A stretch of 64,000 nucleotides of DNA from Hymenobacter jejuensis (GCF_006337165.1 NZ_CP040896.1:5022001-5086000); one strand, 5' to 3'; positions 15,737 through 24,997 are shown, counted from the first letter of the stretch. Numbers and translations are program-made. Notes: generated by a model not told the origin, from the sequence alone.

Positions 15737-16870
15737 ATGGCATCGGTTAACAAAGTTCTCGTCGTGGGCGGCGGCATTGGCGGCTTATCGGCCGGCGTGG
15801 CGCTGCGTCAGGCCGGCATAGAAGTGGACATTGCGGAACTGCATCCCGCCTTCGACGTGTACGGAGTCGGTATCATTCAGCCTTCCAATGCCTTGCGGGC
15901 CTTAGATTCGCTGGGTTTGGCCGATGCGTGCCTCGAACAGGGCTCCCCCTACGGGCCCATTGACTTGCACGCGCCCAACGGCCACAAGTTTGCCTCGGTG
16001 GGGCCGCCGCCGCTGGGCCGCTTTCAACCGCACAACGGCATCTCGCGCCGCATCCTGCACACCATTCTGCACGATGGCGCGCAGGCGCACGGCGTGAAAT
16101 GCCGCATGAACCTGAGCGTGAGCAGCTTCGACAACCGCGAAGATGGTGTGGATGTGACGTTCACGGATGGCAGCACCGCCCCGTACGACTTGGTTGTGGG
16201 CGCCGATGGGGTAAACTCGAAGGTGCGCAGCTTGCTGTTTGGGCCGCAAAAGGCGCGCTACGTTGGGCAGTCGGTGTGGCGCTACGCCTTCGACCGGCCT
16301 GCCGAGCTCACCACCGGCCACATGTACATGGGGCGCAACACGCGCGTGGGCCTGATTCCGATGACGAAAGACCGGATGTACATGTTTCTGCTGTCGAGCG
16401 AGGGCGAAAACCCGGTTATCCCAACCGAGCAACTGCTGCCCCGCATGAAGGCGCTGCTGGTCGATTATTCGGCCCCGCTGGTGCGCCAGGCCGCCGAGCA
16501 AATTACTGATCCAGAGGGCATTATATACCGCCCCCTGGAAACCCTGCTCATGCCGGCGCCGTGGTATAAAAACCGCGTAGTGATCATCGGTGATGCGGCC
16601 CACGCGACCATTCCGCAACTGGGCCAAGGCGCTAGCCTCGCCATCGAAGACGCGGTCGTGCTGGCCGAGCTGCTGCGGACAGGCGAGCCGGTAGCTGCCG
16701 TGCTCGAGCAGTTTATGGCTCGGCGCTTCGAGCGCTGCAAGATGGTGGTAGAAAACTCCAATACTGTCAGCGAGTGGGAGCAGCTCGAGTGGCAGGGCCG
16801 CTTGCCGGAAGGAGCCAACGTCGCCGCGCTCATCGGGCAGGCCTCGGGCCGCATGGGCGCGCCCATCTAA
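15737..16870 (+). CDS. FAD-dependent aromatic monooxygenase (salicylate/6-hydroxynicotinate hydroxylase type)
   Basis: The 377-residue group A flavoprotein monooxygenase has the GxGxxG motif (VVGGGIGGLSAGVALRQ) near residue 9, a DG motif (LVVGADGVNSKVR) near 155 and a GD motif (GDAAHATIPQLGQGASLAIE) near 285. These enzymes hydroxylate activated phenols or hydroxypyridines with NAD(P)H and O2. It could prepare the catechol-type ring cleaved by the extradiol dioxygenase at the start of the module. It is clearly distinct from PobA encoded 3.9 kb downstream, so two different ring hydroxylations are encoded. Confidence 0.87.
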   Translation: MASVNKVLVVGGGIGGLSAGVALRQAGIEVDIAELHPAFDVYGVGIIQPSNALRALDSLGLADACLEQGSPYGPIDLHAPNGHKFASVGPPPLGRFQPHNGISRRILHTILHDGAQAHGVKCRMNLSVSSFDNREDGVDVTFTDGSTAPYDLVVGADGVNSKVRSLLFGPQKARYVGQSVWRYAFDRPAELTTGHMYMGRNTRVGLIPMTKDRMYMFLLSSEGENPVIPTEQLLPRMKALLVDYSAPLVRQAAEQITDPEGIIYRPLETLLMPAPWYKNRVVIIGDAAHATIPQLGQGASLAIEDAVVLAELLRTGEPVAAVLEQFMARRFERCKMVVENSNTVSEWEQLEWQGRLPEGANVAALIGQASGRMGAPI

Positions 16871-16883
16871 ACGCGATATTTCC

Positions 16884-17609
16884 ATGGAAAATCTACTTTC
16901 GGCGGCGCCCACCGCGTTCCAACCGCGCGATTGGGAAGTGCAACCGCCCTACCTGGTTCCCGCTTACAAGTCCAGCGTGTTGCGGGCGCCGTCGCAGCCG
17001 CTGGTGCCGCTCAAGCATACCCTCTCGGAGCTAACCGGGCCGGTGTACGGGCCCGAATGCCTGGGACCCCTCGACCACGACCTGACCCGAAACGGACGGG
17101 TGAATGGCGAGCCGCTGGGCGAGCGCATCATTGTGGCCGGGCGGGTGCTCGACCAGTTTGGCCGCCCCGTGCCCGATACGCTCGTGGAGATCTGGCAGGC
17201 CAATGCCGCCGGCCGCTACGTGCACAAAGGCGACCAGCACGACGCGCCCCTCGACCCCAATTTCTTCGGCGGCGGCCGGGTACGCACCGACGCGGAGGGC
17301 CGCTACCAATTCATGACCATCAAGCCCGGCTCCTACCCGTGGGGCAACCACCCCAACGCCTGGCGCCCGCATCACATCCACTTTTCGTTGTTTGGGCCCA
17401 ACATCGCCACCCGCCTCGTGACGCAGATGTACTTCCCCGGCGACCCGCTTCAGGCCATCGACCCGATTTTCCTGGGCACGCCGCCCAAAGGCCGCGAATT
17501 GCTCATCTGCCGCTTCGACATCGACAGCAGCATTTCCGACTACGCCCTGGCTTATGAATTTAACTTGGTGCTGCGCGGTCCCCTAGAAACGCCTTTTGAA
17601 ACCCGTTGA
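16884..17609 (+). CDS. pcaH: Protocatechuate 3,4-dioxygenase beta subunit
   Basis: The 241-residue subunit holds the catalytic Fe(III) site of intradiol cleavage: Tyr in GRYVHKGDQ, Tyr in PGSYPWGN and two His in WRPHHIHFSLFG. The N-terminal PcaH extension with the LGPLDHDLTRN segment is present. With PcaG it converts protocatechuate to 3-carboxy-cis,cis-muconate. It follows the FAD monooxygenase by 13 bp and its stop lies 2 bp before the pcaG start, so the two subunits are co-translated. Confidence 0.95.
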   Translation: MENLLSAAPTAFQPRDWEVQPPYLVPAYKSSVLRAPSQPLVPLKHTLSELTGPVYGPECLGPLDHDLTRNGRVNGEPLGERIIVAGRVLDQFGRPVPDTLVEIWQANAAGRYVHKGDQHDAPLDPNFFGGGRVRTDAEGRYQFMTIKPGSYPWGNHPNAWRPHHIHFSLFGPNIATRLVTQMYFPGDPLQAIDPIFLGTPPKGRELLICRFDIDSSISDYALAYEFNLVLRGPLETPFETR

Positions 17610-17611
17610 TT

Positions 17612-18178
17612 ATGAGCCTATTGACCCAAACTCCTTCGCAAACCGCCGGGCCCTATTTCGCCTATGGCCTTGCGGCCCGGCAATACGGCTTTCCCCACAC
17701 CAGCATCGCCGGTGCGACGCTAGCCGAAGCGCACACCCCCGGCGAGTTGATTGCGTTGGAAGGCCGCGTACTGGATGGCGTTGGTCAGCCGATCAATGAT
17801 GCGCTGGTGGAAATCTGGCAAGCCGACGCTACAGGTCGCTATCATGCCCCTGATTTCGGCGGGTTCGGGCGCTTTGGAACGGGCACGGAGCGCGACCAAG
17901 CCTTTCGTTTTCAAACCATTAAGCCTGGGTCGGTGGAAGGACAGGCACCGCACATCAACGTGCTGGTGTTCATGCGCGGCCTGATGAGCCACCTCTACAC
18001 CCGCCTCTACTTTGCGGATGAGGCCGGGGCCAATGCCCTCGATCCGGTATTGAATTCGGTGCCTTCCGACCGGCGCGCCACCTTGCTCGCCCCCCGCGTT
18101 GCCGGGCCGGGCCTGCCCTGCTACCGCTTCGATATTCGGGTACAGGGCGAAGGCGAAACGGTGTTTTTTGATCTGTAG
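17612..18178 (+). CDS. pcaG: Protocatechuate 3,4-dioxygenase alpha subunit
   Basis: A 188-residue subunit of the same fold as PcaH but without the iron ligands, as usual for alpha chains. It contains TPSQTAGPYFAYGL at the N-terminus, VEIWQADATGRYHAP, and GQAPHINVLVFMRGLMSHLY near 110-130. The ATG at 17612 (MSLLTQTPSQ) is preferred to an in-frame TTG two codons upstream, which would overlap pcaH. It forms the substrate pocket together with PcaH. Confidence 0.94.
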   Translation: MSLLTQTPSQTAGPYFAYGLAARQYGFPHTSIAGATLAEAHTPGELIALEGRVLDGVGQPINDALVEIWQADATGRYHAPDFGGFGRFGTGTERDQAFRFQTIKPGSVEGQAPHINVLVFMRGLMSHLYTRLYFADEAGANALDPVLNSVPSDRRATLLAPRVAGPGLPCYRFDIRVQGEGETVFFDL

Positions 18179-18191
18179 CTTTTCAAATTAG

Positions 18192-19550
18192 ATGGCCGGG
18201 CTTTACCATAACATATTCACTGACAAGCAGATAGAAAACTTGTTCTCGGCCGAGACGCAGGTATCCTATATGCTTGCCTTTGAACGTGCCCTGGCCAATG
18301 CGGAAGGCACTTTGGGTGTTATTCCAGCCGACGCGGCCGAGGTCATTGCGGCCGTGTGCCGGGAAAGCAAGTGGAACACGGAAGCCTTAGCCGAGCAGAC
18401 GTTGTTGGCCGGTAATCCTGCGATTCCGCTGGTTAAAATGCTAACCCAGCGCGTGGCGCAACGCGATACGGAAGCGGCCAAGTACGTGCATTTCGGGGCT
18501 ACCAGCCAGGACGTACTGGACACGGCCCTGATGCTGCAACTGCAAGCGGCAACTACTTATATCACGCACAAAAACAATGAGTTACAGAACCAGCTAGCCA
18601 AGCTAGCCAGTGCTCACCGCGATACGGTGATGATCGGGCGCACCTTGCTGCAACAGGCGCGCCCGATCACGTTTGGCTACAAAGTGGCGGGCTGGCTTGA
18701 GGCCTTACTACGCGCCGGGCAGGGGCTGGAATTTGCGCAGCAAAACACCTTTGCCCTGCAACTGGGCGGAGCTGTGGGTACGCTGGCCACCTTGGGCGAA
18801 CACGGCCCGGCCGTCGTGACGCACGTGGTGGAGGCGCTGGGACTTGCCGCGCCCTTGCTGCCTTGGCACAGCCAACGCGACCGACTGGTTGACTTCGCCG
18901 CTAAGCTGGGCATTCTGTGCGGCAACCTGGGCAAAATGGCGCAGGACCTCACTCTGCTGATGCAGACGGAAGTGGGCGAAGTGGCCGAAGCGGCGGCTCC
19001 CGGCAAGGGCGGCTCCTCAGCGATGCCGCACAAGCGCAATCCGGTTTCGGCCACCTTTATCGTTGCCATTGCGCGGCGCACCCCGGCGCTAGTGGGCACG
19101 CTGCTAGCTGGCCTCGCCCACCACGAGCAGGAACGCGCCGCCGGGGCCTGGCACGCCGAATGGGAAGTGCTGCCGGAACTGGTGCGCCTGACCGCCGCCG
19201 CCCTCGGCCACGCCAACGATCTGATAAGCGGCCTGGAAGTCAACGCCGAACGCATGCTCCGCAACCTGGAGCTTACGCAAGGGCTGATTTATGCCGAAGA
19301 CGTAACGGCCCTGCTCACGCCCAAGCTGGGCAAAGCCGAAGCCCACCAACTCGTGGAGGAGGCCAGCCACCGGGCACAACGTGAAGGCCTGCACCTTCGG
19401 GAGTGCTTGGCGCAACACTTCGATATTTATAAATACCTTAACAACAATACGTTAGAGCATGTCTTCGATGCACACCGGGCGACGGGGCTAAGTCAGTTTT
19501 TCACTGACCAAGTACTGGCCCGTTTCCATACCTCCACTTCTACAACCTGA
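18192..19550 (+). CDS. pcaB: 3-carboxy-cis,cis-muconate cycloisomerase
   Basis: The 452-residue member of the fumarase/aspartase superfamily carries the signature GKGGSSAMPHKRNPVSA near 275-290 and the FGATSQDVLDTA segment near 100. It converts carboxymuconate to gamma-carboxymuconolactone. It starts 13 bp after pcaG and ends 6 bp before pcaD. The order pcaHGBDC fits the reaction order of the protocatechuate branch. Confidence 0.94.
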   Translation: MAGLYHNIFTDKQIENLFSAETQVSYMLAFERALANAEGTLGVIPADAAEVIAAVCRESKWNTEALAEQTLLAGNPAIPLVKMLTQRVAQRDTEAAKYVHFGATSQDVLDTALMLQLQAATTYITHKNNELQNQLAKLASAHRDTVMIGRTLLQQARPITFGYKVAGWLEALLRAGQGLEFAQQNTFALQLGGAVGTLATLGEHGPAVVTHVVEALGLAAPLLPWHSQRDRLVDFAAKLGILCGNLGKMAQDLTLLMQTEVGEVAEAAAPGKGGSSAMPHKRNPVSATFIVAIARRTPALVGTLLAGLAHHEQERAAGAWHAEWEVLPELVRLTAAALGHANDLISGLEVNAERMLRNLELTQGLIYAEDVTALLTPKLGKAEAHQLVEEASHRAQREGLHLRECLAQHFDIYKYLNNNTLEHVFDAHRATGLSQFFTDQVLARFHTSTSTT

Positions 19551-19556
19551 TCGGCC

Positions 19557-20336
19557 ATGCCCCTGCTTTCTACTGCGACAGGTCCTGTATTTTACACCCT
19601 GACCGGCCCCGTGACCGCGCCGGTTTTGGTTTTTTCCAACTCCTTGGGCACCGACCACACAATGTGGGATGCGCAGCTTCCGGCCCTAACCGCCCATTTT
19701 CAAGTGTTGCGCTACGACACTCGAGGCCACGGCCAAAGCGCGGTTACGCCCGGCCCTTATTCGGCGGAGTTGCTCGGGCGCGATGTGTTGGCCTTGCTGG
19801 ACGCTCTGCAACTAGAGCGGGCGCATTTCTGCGGTATTTCCCTGGGAGGAATAATTGGTCAGTGGCTCGGCATTTATGCCCCGGAAAGGCTTAATAAGCT
19901 GATTCTAAGCAACACAGCCGCCAAAATAGGCACTGCAGAAGGCTGGAACGCCCGCATTCAGCAGGTGGAGCAAGAGGGCTTAGACGCCTTGGCGGAAGCG
20001 ACAATCGGGCGGTGGTTTACGCCTGAGTTTCAGCAGGCCCAACCCGCTGAGGTACAGCGCATTCTGCAGTCTTTTCAGCGCACCTCTCCCATCGGGTATG
20101 TTGCTTGCTGTGCGGCCGTACGCGACGCCGACTTCTGGCAGGATGTGCGCCGCATTTCGGCCCCCACCTACGTGTTGGCCGGTACCGAGGACCCTGTGAC
20201 TACGGTGAAGGACGGCGAATACCTAGCCCAGCACATCCCCAACGCCCACTTGCTGCCGTTGCGAGCGGCTCACTTGGCGAACATCGAAGCTGCCCCGGCC
20301 TTCAACGCGGCGGTGCGGCGCTTTCTTCACTTCTAA
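19557..20336 (+). CDS. pcaD: 3-oxoadipate enol-lactonase
   Basis: A 259-residue alpha/beta hydrolase with the PcaD N-terminus (VLVFSNSLGTDHTMWDAQ), a DTRGHGQS segment near 53, the nucleophile elbow GISLGGIIGQ with Ser near 97, and a late His in RAAHLANIE. It hydrolyses the enol-lactone to 3-oxoadipate. PcaD and PcaC are separate genes here, not fused as in some bacteria. Confidence 0.93.
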   Translation: MPLLSTATGPVFYTLTGPVTAPVLVFSNSLGTDHTMWDAQLPALTAHFQVLRYDTRGHGQSAVTPGPYSAELLGRDVLALLDALQLERAHFCGISLGGIIGQWLGIYAPERLNKLILSNTAAKIGTAEGWNARIQQVEQEGLDALAEATIGRWFTPEFQQAQPAEVQRILQSFQRTSPIGYVACCAAVRDADFWQDVRRISAPTYVLAGTEDPVTTVKDGEYLAQHIPNAHLLPLRAAHLANIEAAPAFNAAVRRFLHF

Positions 20337-20345
20337 CCCCACCCC

Positions 20346-20732
20346 ATGAACCAGGAAGAAATTTACGACGCGGGGATGCAGGTCCGGCGCGAGGTGCTGG
20401 GCAGCGAACACGTTGACAAAGCCACAAGCAACGTCAACGCCTTCAACGGTGATTTTCAGAATTTTATCACCCGCTACGCCTGGGGCGAAGTCTGGACGCG
20501 GCCCGAACTGGCGCGGCGCGAACGCAGCCTGATTACGTTGGCCATGCTCATCGCCCTGAATCGGGAAGACGAGTTCAAGATGCACGTACGCGCGGCCCTA
20601 AATAACGGCGTAACCATAGCCGAGATCAAGGAAGTGCTCTTGCAATCAGGCATTTACTGCGGTCTGCCCGCCGCCAATGCTGCCTACCACGCGGCCGAAA
20701 AGGTGTTTGCCGCCCTCAATCTTGAATTTTAA
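20346..20732 (+). CDS. pcaC: 4-carboxymuconolactone decarboxylase
   Basis: The 128-residue AhpD-like helical protein matches PcaC along its length: YDAGMQVRREVLGSEHVDKA, then FITRYAWGEVWTRPEL, RSLITLAMLIALNR and the terminal AYHAAEKVFA. It decarboxylates 4-carboxymuconolactone to 3-oxoadipate enol-lactone. It lies 9 bp after pcaD and 4 bp before pobA. Confidence 0.94.
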   Translation: MNQEEIYDAGMQVRREVLGSEHVDKATSNVNAFNGDFQNFITRYAWGEVWTRPELARRERSLITLAMLIALNREDEFKMHVRAALNNGVTIAEIKEVLLQSGIYCGLPAANAAYHAAEKVFAALNLEF

Positions 20733-20736
20733 GCCC

Positions 20737-21978
20737 ATGGAAACCGCTTTCCCGGCTACCCGCCGCACCCAAGTGGGCATTATCGGTGCTGGCCCTGCCG
20801 GCCTGCTGCTTTCACAACTTCTTCACTTGCAAGGCATTACCTCGGTAGTGCTGGAAAATCGCAGCCGCCAACGGGTAGAGAGCCGGCAACGGGCCGGGCT
20901 GCTGGAACAAAACACCGTGAATCTACTGCGTGAGGCCGAAGCTGCCGACCGCCTCGACCGCGAAGGCTTGGTGCACGAAGGCGTGATTTTGAGCTACAAC
21001 GGCCGCCGCCACCGCATAGCGCTCTCCGAGCTGACCGACGGCGAATGCGTGACGATTTATGCGCAAACCGAAGTCGTGAAAGACCTCATTACCAAACGCC
21101 TAGAAGCTGGCGGCGAGTTATTATTTGAAGCCGAAGCCACCCGAATTGAAGGGCTCGAAACCGATTCGCCGCGCATCCATTTCACCTACCAAGGCCACGC
21201 CCACATTCTAGAATGCGACTTTGTGGCCGGCTGCGATGGCTTTCACGGCATTTCGCGCGCTGCCATTCCGGCCGAGTTGCAGAAAGTCTACGACAAAACG
21301 TATCCATACTCGTGGCTGGGCATTATCGCGCAGGTGCCTCCGAGCACCGACGAGCTGATTTACGCCTTCCACGAACGCGGTTTTGCCCTGCACAGCATGC
21401 GCTCCGCGGAGCGCAGCCGCCTCTACGTGCAGTGCGGCGTCGACGACACCTTGGAGGATTGGCCGGACGAGCGGATCTGGGCCGAGCTGCATGCGCGCTT
21501 GGGCACCAGCGGCTGGACCTTGCAGGAAGGCCCCATTCTGGAAAAGTCGATTACGCCCATGCGCAGCTTCGTTTCGGAGCCCATGCAGTACCACCGCCTG
21601 TTTTTGGCCGGCGACGCGGCGCACATCGTGCCGCCCACCGGCGGCAAAGGCCTGAATATGGCCGTTGCCGACACCAAGAGCCTGTTTGACGCGCTACGGG
21701 CCTGGTATCAGGCCGGCGATGCCTCCTTGTTGCAGGGCTACTCGGCAGCCTGCATGCGCCGGGTGTGGCGGGTCCAGGAATTCTCCAACTACATGACCGA
21801 GATGCTGCACCTGCTGCCCGGCAAGGCCGCCTTCGACCAACATTTGCAGCAATCGCGGTTTGATCTGCTCACCACCTGCCCGGCCGCTTCCAAAGTCATT
21901 GCCGAAAACTACGTGGGCATTGCCGCCCGGCGGGCCAGCGAAGCCGTGGCGGAACAGGTACCCGGCGAAATCTTGTAA
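20737..21978 (+). CDS. pobA: 4-hydroxybenzoate 3-monooxygenase
   Basis: The 413-residue flavoprotein hydroxylase has VGIIGAGPAGLLLSQLL near 12-28, the NRSRQRVESRQRAGLLEQ segment of PobA (substrate and NADPH region), a DG motif (GCDGFHG) and a GD motif (LAGDAAHIVPPTGGKGLNMA) near 290-310. It converts 4-hydroxybenzoate to protocatechuate. Start ATG 20737 was chosen because it follows the pcaC stop; the frame extends upstream without a good start. Its presence means that 4-hydroxybenzoate is an entry metabolite, probably released by the upstream module. Confidence 0.95.
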   Translation: METAFPATRRTQVGIIGAGPAGLLLSQLLHLQGITSVVLENRSRQRVESRQRAGLLEQNTVNLLREAEAADRLDREGLVHEGVILSYNGRRHRIALSELTDGECVTIYAQTEVVKDLITKRLEAGGELLFEAEATRIEGLETDSPRIHFTYQGHAHILECDFVAGCDGFHGISRAAIPAELQKVYDKTYPYSWLGIIAQVPPSTDELIYAFHERGFALHSMRSAERSRLYVQCGVDDTLEDWPDERIWAELHARLGTSGWTLQEGPILEKSITPMRSFVSEPMQYHRLFLAGDAAHIVPPTGGKGLNMAVADTKSLFDALRAWYQAGDASLLQGYSAACMRRVWRVQEFSNYMTEMLHLLPGKAAFDQHLQQSRFDLLTTCPAASKVIAENYVGIAARRASEAVAEQVPGEIL

Positions 21979-22002
21979 CCATCACGTATTGAACCTATTA
22001 GC

Positions 22003-23361
22003 ATGAAAGCGGTACCCCAAGTGAGCGTAGCCCAAGCGGCGGCGATGGTGAAGGATGGCGATACGCTGTTGCAAGGGGGTTTTGGCATGACCGGCAACCC
22101 CGTGCACCTGATGCACGCCTTGGCCGAAACGGCCACCAAGAACCTGACCTTTATCGGCAACAACGTAGGCGAACCTGGATTGGGCGGCGGGCGCTTGCTG
22201 CGCAACGGCCAGATTAGCAAGATGATCGGCTCGTTTTTCACCAGCAACCCCGACGCCGTCAAAGCGGCTCAGTCGGGCACAGTCGCGTATGAATTGCTGC
22301 CCCAGGGCACGCTGGCCGAAGCCATCCGCGCTGGTGGGGCGGGCATTGGCGGCTTCTACACCCCCACGGCGGCGGGCACGCTGATCACGCAGGGCCTCGA
22401 AACCAAGGTGCTCGACGGCGTGGAGCAGGTATTTGTGAAAAGCATTCGAGGTAATGTGGCCTTTATCCGGGCCTGGAAAGCCGACACAGCAGGCAATCTC
22501 GTCTACCGCATGACGGAGCAAAACTTCAACCGGGCCATGGCCACGGCCGCCGATCTGGTGATTGCTGAAGTCGAAGAAATTGTGCCCGTGGGTTCTCTCG
22601 AACCCAGTAGCATTCACACGCCCGGCTGCTTTGTCGATTACTTGGTGCAAGCCACGCTCACGCCCGAAGATTTGGGTAGCTCCGTGTCGGTTAGCGCGGC
22701 GAAACGGGTGGATGAGCCGCGCCTGAACATGGCCCGCCGCGCCCTGGCCGAGCTGCGCCCCGGCGACGTGGTGAACCTGGGCATTGGCATTCCGACGCTC
22801 GTAGCCGACTTAATCGAGCCAGAGCACGGCATCATTCTGCACACCGAAAACGGCATGCTCGGCGTCGGCCCCGCTCCCTCCGACGGCGGGGGCGCCATGG
22901 ACTATCCCGTCAACGCTGGCAAGATTCCGGTGACGGCGCTGCCGGGCAGCAGTTATTTCGACAGCACCGATTCCTTCGGGATGATCCGGGGGCGGCATGT
23001 GGACGTGGCCATCATGGGCGGCCTCGAAGTAGACGAAGCAGCGAACTTGGCCAACTGGGCCGTGCCGGGCAAACCACTGCTGGGCGTGGGCGGCGCCATG
23101 GATCTGGCCCGCGGCGCCAAACGCCTCATCATCACCATGACGCATACCAACCCGGATGGCACTTCCAAGCTTGTGCCGGCTTGTACGCTACCACTGACCG
23201 CGTCCGGTGTGGTTGATTTGGTCATTACTGACTTGGCCGTGTTTGGCTTTGAGGAAGGCCAGCTTACTCTATTGGAATTGATGCCAGGTGCTACCTTGGC
23301 GGAAGTTCGGGCCAAAACCAGCGCCCAGTTCCAGGAACGGGTGACCGAGCTTCATTTATAA
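22003..23361 (+). CDS. 3-oxoadipate:succinyl-CoA transferase, fused A and B subunits
   Basis: The 452-residue protein joins a CoA-transferase A part (about 1-225, with DGDTLLQGGFGMTGNPVHL and GGRLLRNGQISKMIG) to a B part (about 240-452, with LGIGIPTLVADL and the catalytic Glu in HTENGMLGVGP). In proteobacteria these are separate PcaI and PcaJ chains. The single chain resembles eukaryotic SCOT in layout. It activates 3-oxoadipate with CoA from succinyl-CoA. Its position between pobA and the thiolase supports the oxoadipate substrate over acetoacetate, although acetoacetate cannot be excluded. Confidence 0.9.
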   Translation: MKAVPQVSVAQAAAMVKDGDTLLQGGFGMTGNPVHLMHALAETATKNLTFIGNNVGEPGLGGGRLLRNGQISKMIGSFFTSNPDAVKAAQSGTVAYELLPQGTLAEAIRAGGAGIGGFYTPTAAGTLITQGLETKVLDGVEQVFVKSIRGNVAFIRAWKADTAGNLVYRMTEQNFNRAMATAADLVIAEVEEIVPVGSLEPSSIHTPGCFVDYLVQATLTPEDLGSSVSVSAAKRVDEPRLNMARRALAELRPGDVVNLGIGIPTLVADLIEPEHGIILHTENGMLGVGPAPSDGGGAMDYPVNAGKIPVTALPGSSYFDSTDSFGMIRGRHVDVAIMGGLEVDEAANLANWAVPGKPLLGVGGAMDLARGAKRLIITMTHTNPDGTSKLVPACTLPLTASGVVDLVITDLAVFGFEEGQLTLLELMPGATLAEVRAKTSAQFQERVTELHL

Positions 23362-23367
23362 CTACTT

Positions 23368-24573
23368 ATGAATCAAGCATTTATAGTTGACGGAATTCGT
23401 ACTCCCATTGGCAACTTCGGAGGCACGTTGGCAGCGGTCCGCCCCGACGACCTGGCCGCACTCGTCATCCAGGAGCTGCTGCGCCGCAATCCGTCGGTGG
23501 ACCCGGCCGGCATTGCCGACGTGATTTTGGGCTGCGCCAACCAAGCGGGCGAAGATAACCGCAACGTGGCCCGCATGGCGCTGTTGCTGGCGGGCTTGCC
23601 AACCTCGGTACCCGGCGAAACGGTCAATCGGCTTTGTGCCTCGGGACTGTCGGCTTCCATTGCCGCCGCCCGCGCCATTCAGGCCGGCGACGGCGACTTG
23701 TTTGTGGCGGGTGGCGTGGAGAACATGACGCGCGGCCCGCTGGTCATTTCCAAAGCCAGCACGGCTTTCGGGCGCGACTCGTTAATGCAGGATTCCAGCT
23801 TCGGCTGGCGCTTCGTCAACCCCAAGATGGAGGAGCTCTATGGCACCGATGCCATGGGCGAAACCGCCGAAAACCTGGCCGAGCGCGACCACATCAGCCG
23901 CGAAGACCAGGATAAATTTGCCTACGAATCGCACCAACGGGCCGGAAAGGCGCGCGACAGCGGCCGCTTTGCCGAAGAAATCGTGCCCGTGCCCATTCCC
24001 CAGCGCAAAGGAGAACCGGTACTCTTTGAGCACGACGAGTTCATCAAATCGAACACAACCCTGGACGGCTTGGCCAAGCTGCGGCCGGCGTTCCGGAAGA
24101 ACGGTACCGTAACCGCCGGCAACTCCTCGGGCCTGAACGACGGGGCCGCCGCCTTGCTCTTGGCGTCGGAAGCGGGCCTCAAGCAGCACAACCTCACCCC
24201 GCGTGCCCGCATCGTAGCCATGGGCGTGGCCGGTGTGGAACCCCGCTACATGGGCATCGGCCCGGTACCAGCCTCCCAGATGGCGCTCAAAAAAGCCGGC
24301 CTGACCCTGAACGACATCGACCTTGTGGAGTTCAACGAAGCCTTCGCCGCGCAGACCTTGGCGTGCAGCCGGGCCCTGGGCCTGGAGGATAACGACCCGC
24401 GCATCAACCCCAACGGTGGAGCCATCGCCTTGGGCCACCCGCTGGGCATGAGCGGCGCACGCATTCTCAACACTGCGGCCCTGGAGTTGCACAAACAAAA
24501 CAAGCAGCGGGCGCTGGTCACGATGTGCGTGGGCGTCGGGCAGGGCTATGCCGTTATTATTGAACGGGCCTAA
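23368..24573 (+). CDS. pcaF: 3-oxoadipyl-CoA thiolase (acetyl-CoA acyltransferase)
   Basis: The 401-residue thiolase has the acyl-Cys in NRLCASGLSA near residue 90, the His in GGAIALGHPLGMSGAR near 356 and the second Cys in MCVGVGQGYA near 386. The RGPLVISKAS and VNPKMEELYGTDAMGETAEN segments are PcaF-like. It splits 3-oxoadipyl-CoA into succinyl-CoA and acetyl-CoA. It ends the beta-ketoadipate set and follows the CoA-transferase by 6 bp. Confidence 0.93.
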   Translation: MNQAFIVDGIRTPIGNFGGTLAAVRPDDLAALVIQELLRRNPSVDPAGIADVILGCANQAGEDNRNVARMALLLAGLPTSVPGETVNRLCASGLSASIAAARAIQAGDGDLFVAGGVENMTRGPLVISKASTAFGRDSLMQDSSFGWRFVNPKMEELYGTDAMGETAENLAERDHISREDQDKFAYESHQRAGKARDSGRFAEEIVPVPIPQRKGEPVLFEHDEFIKSNTTLDGLAKLRPAFRKNGTVTAGNSSGLNDGAAALLLASEAGLKQHNLTPRARIVAMGVAGVEPRYMGIGPVPASQMALKKAGLTLNDIDLVEFNEAFAAQTLACSRALGLEDNDPRINPNGGAIALGHPLGMSGARILNTAALELHKQNKQRALVTMCVGVGQGYAVIIERA

Positions 24574-24613
24574 CGCTTCTGCTGCCTTTTTCACGAGAAT
24601 CAACTCAACCAAC

Positions 24614-24943
24614 ATGGAAAAACGAGCGCATCGTTATCGCCTTCAATTAGAGCACTTATCTGGCCCACAAGCCGATACGCCGCTGCACGAACCTCTGACT
24701 CTGGAGTTTACCAACCACGACAATATCTTCTCGATCATCGAGCGACAGCAGGGCAAGGGCCTCTTTAATGACAAAAACCAAGAAGCCGAGTTCGCGATTG
24801 GCTTGAAGATGTTCAGTGAAGTGATGCTCAAAAACCGCAAGCATCCGCTCTTCGAAGAGTTTGGCGAAGCGTTCGGCGCGTTTATGAAAAAGCTGAAAGC
24901 CACTCCGCAAGTCGGCACCTCTGGTCCGGAAAACATACTTTAG
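24614..24943 (+). CDS. DUF3861-family protein
   Basis: The 109-residue protein starts with KRAHRYRLQLEHL and contains NHDNIFSIIERQQGKGLF and an EFAIGLKMFSEVMLKNR segment, a pattern I recognise as DUF3861. No function is known for this family. The ATG at 24614 gives a good N-terminus 40 bp after pcaF. It is in the same run as the aromatic genes, but this may be incidental. Confidence 0.78.
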   Translation: MEKRAHRYRLQLEHLSGPQADTPLHEPLTLEFTNHDNIFSIIERQQGKGLFNDKNQEAEFAIGLKMFSEVMLKNRKHPLFEEFGEAFGAFMKKLKATPQVGTSGPENIL

Positions 24944-24997
24944 AAGCTGCGTCGGCTTGCTGGCGCCCGCTACTCCGTTACCCGTAACTAGCCCCTC

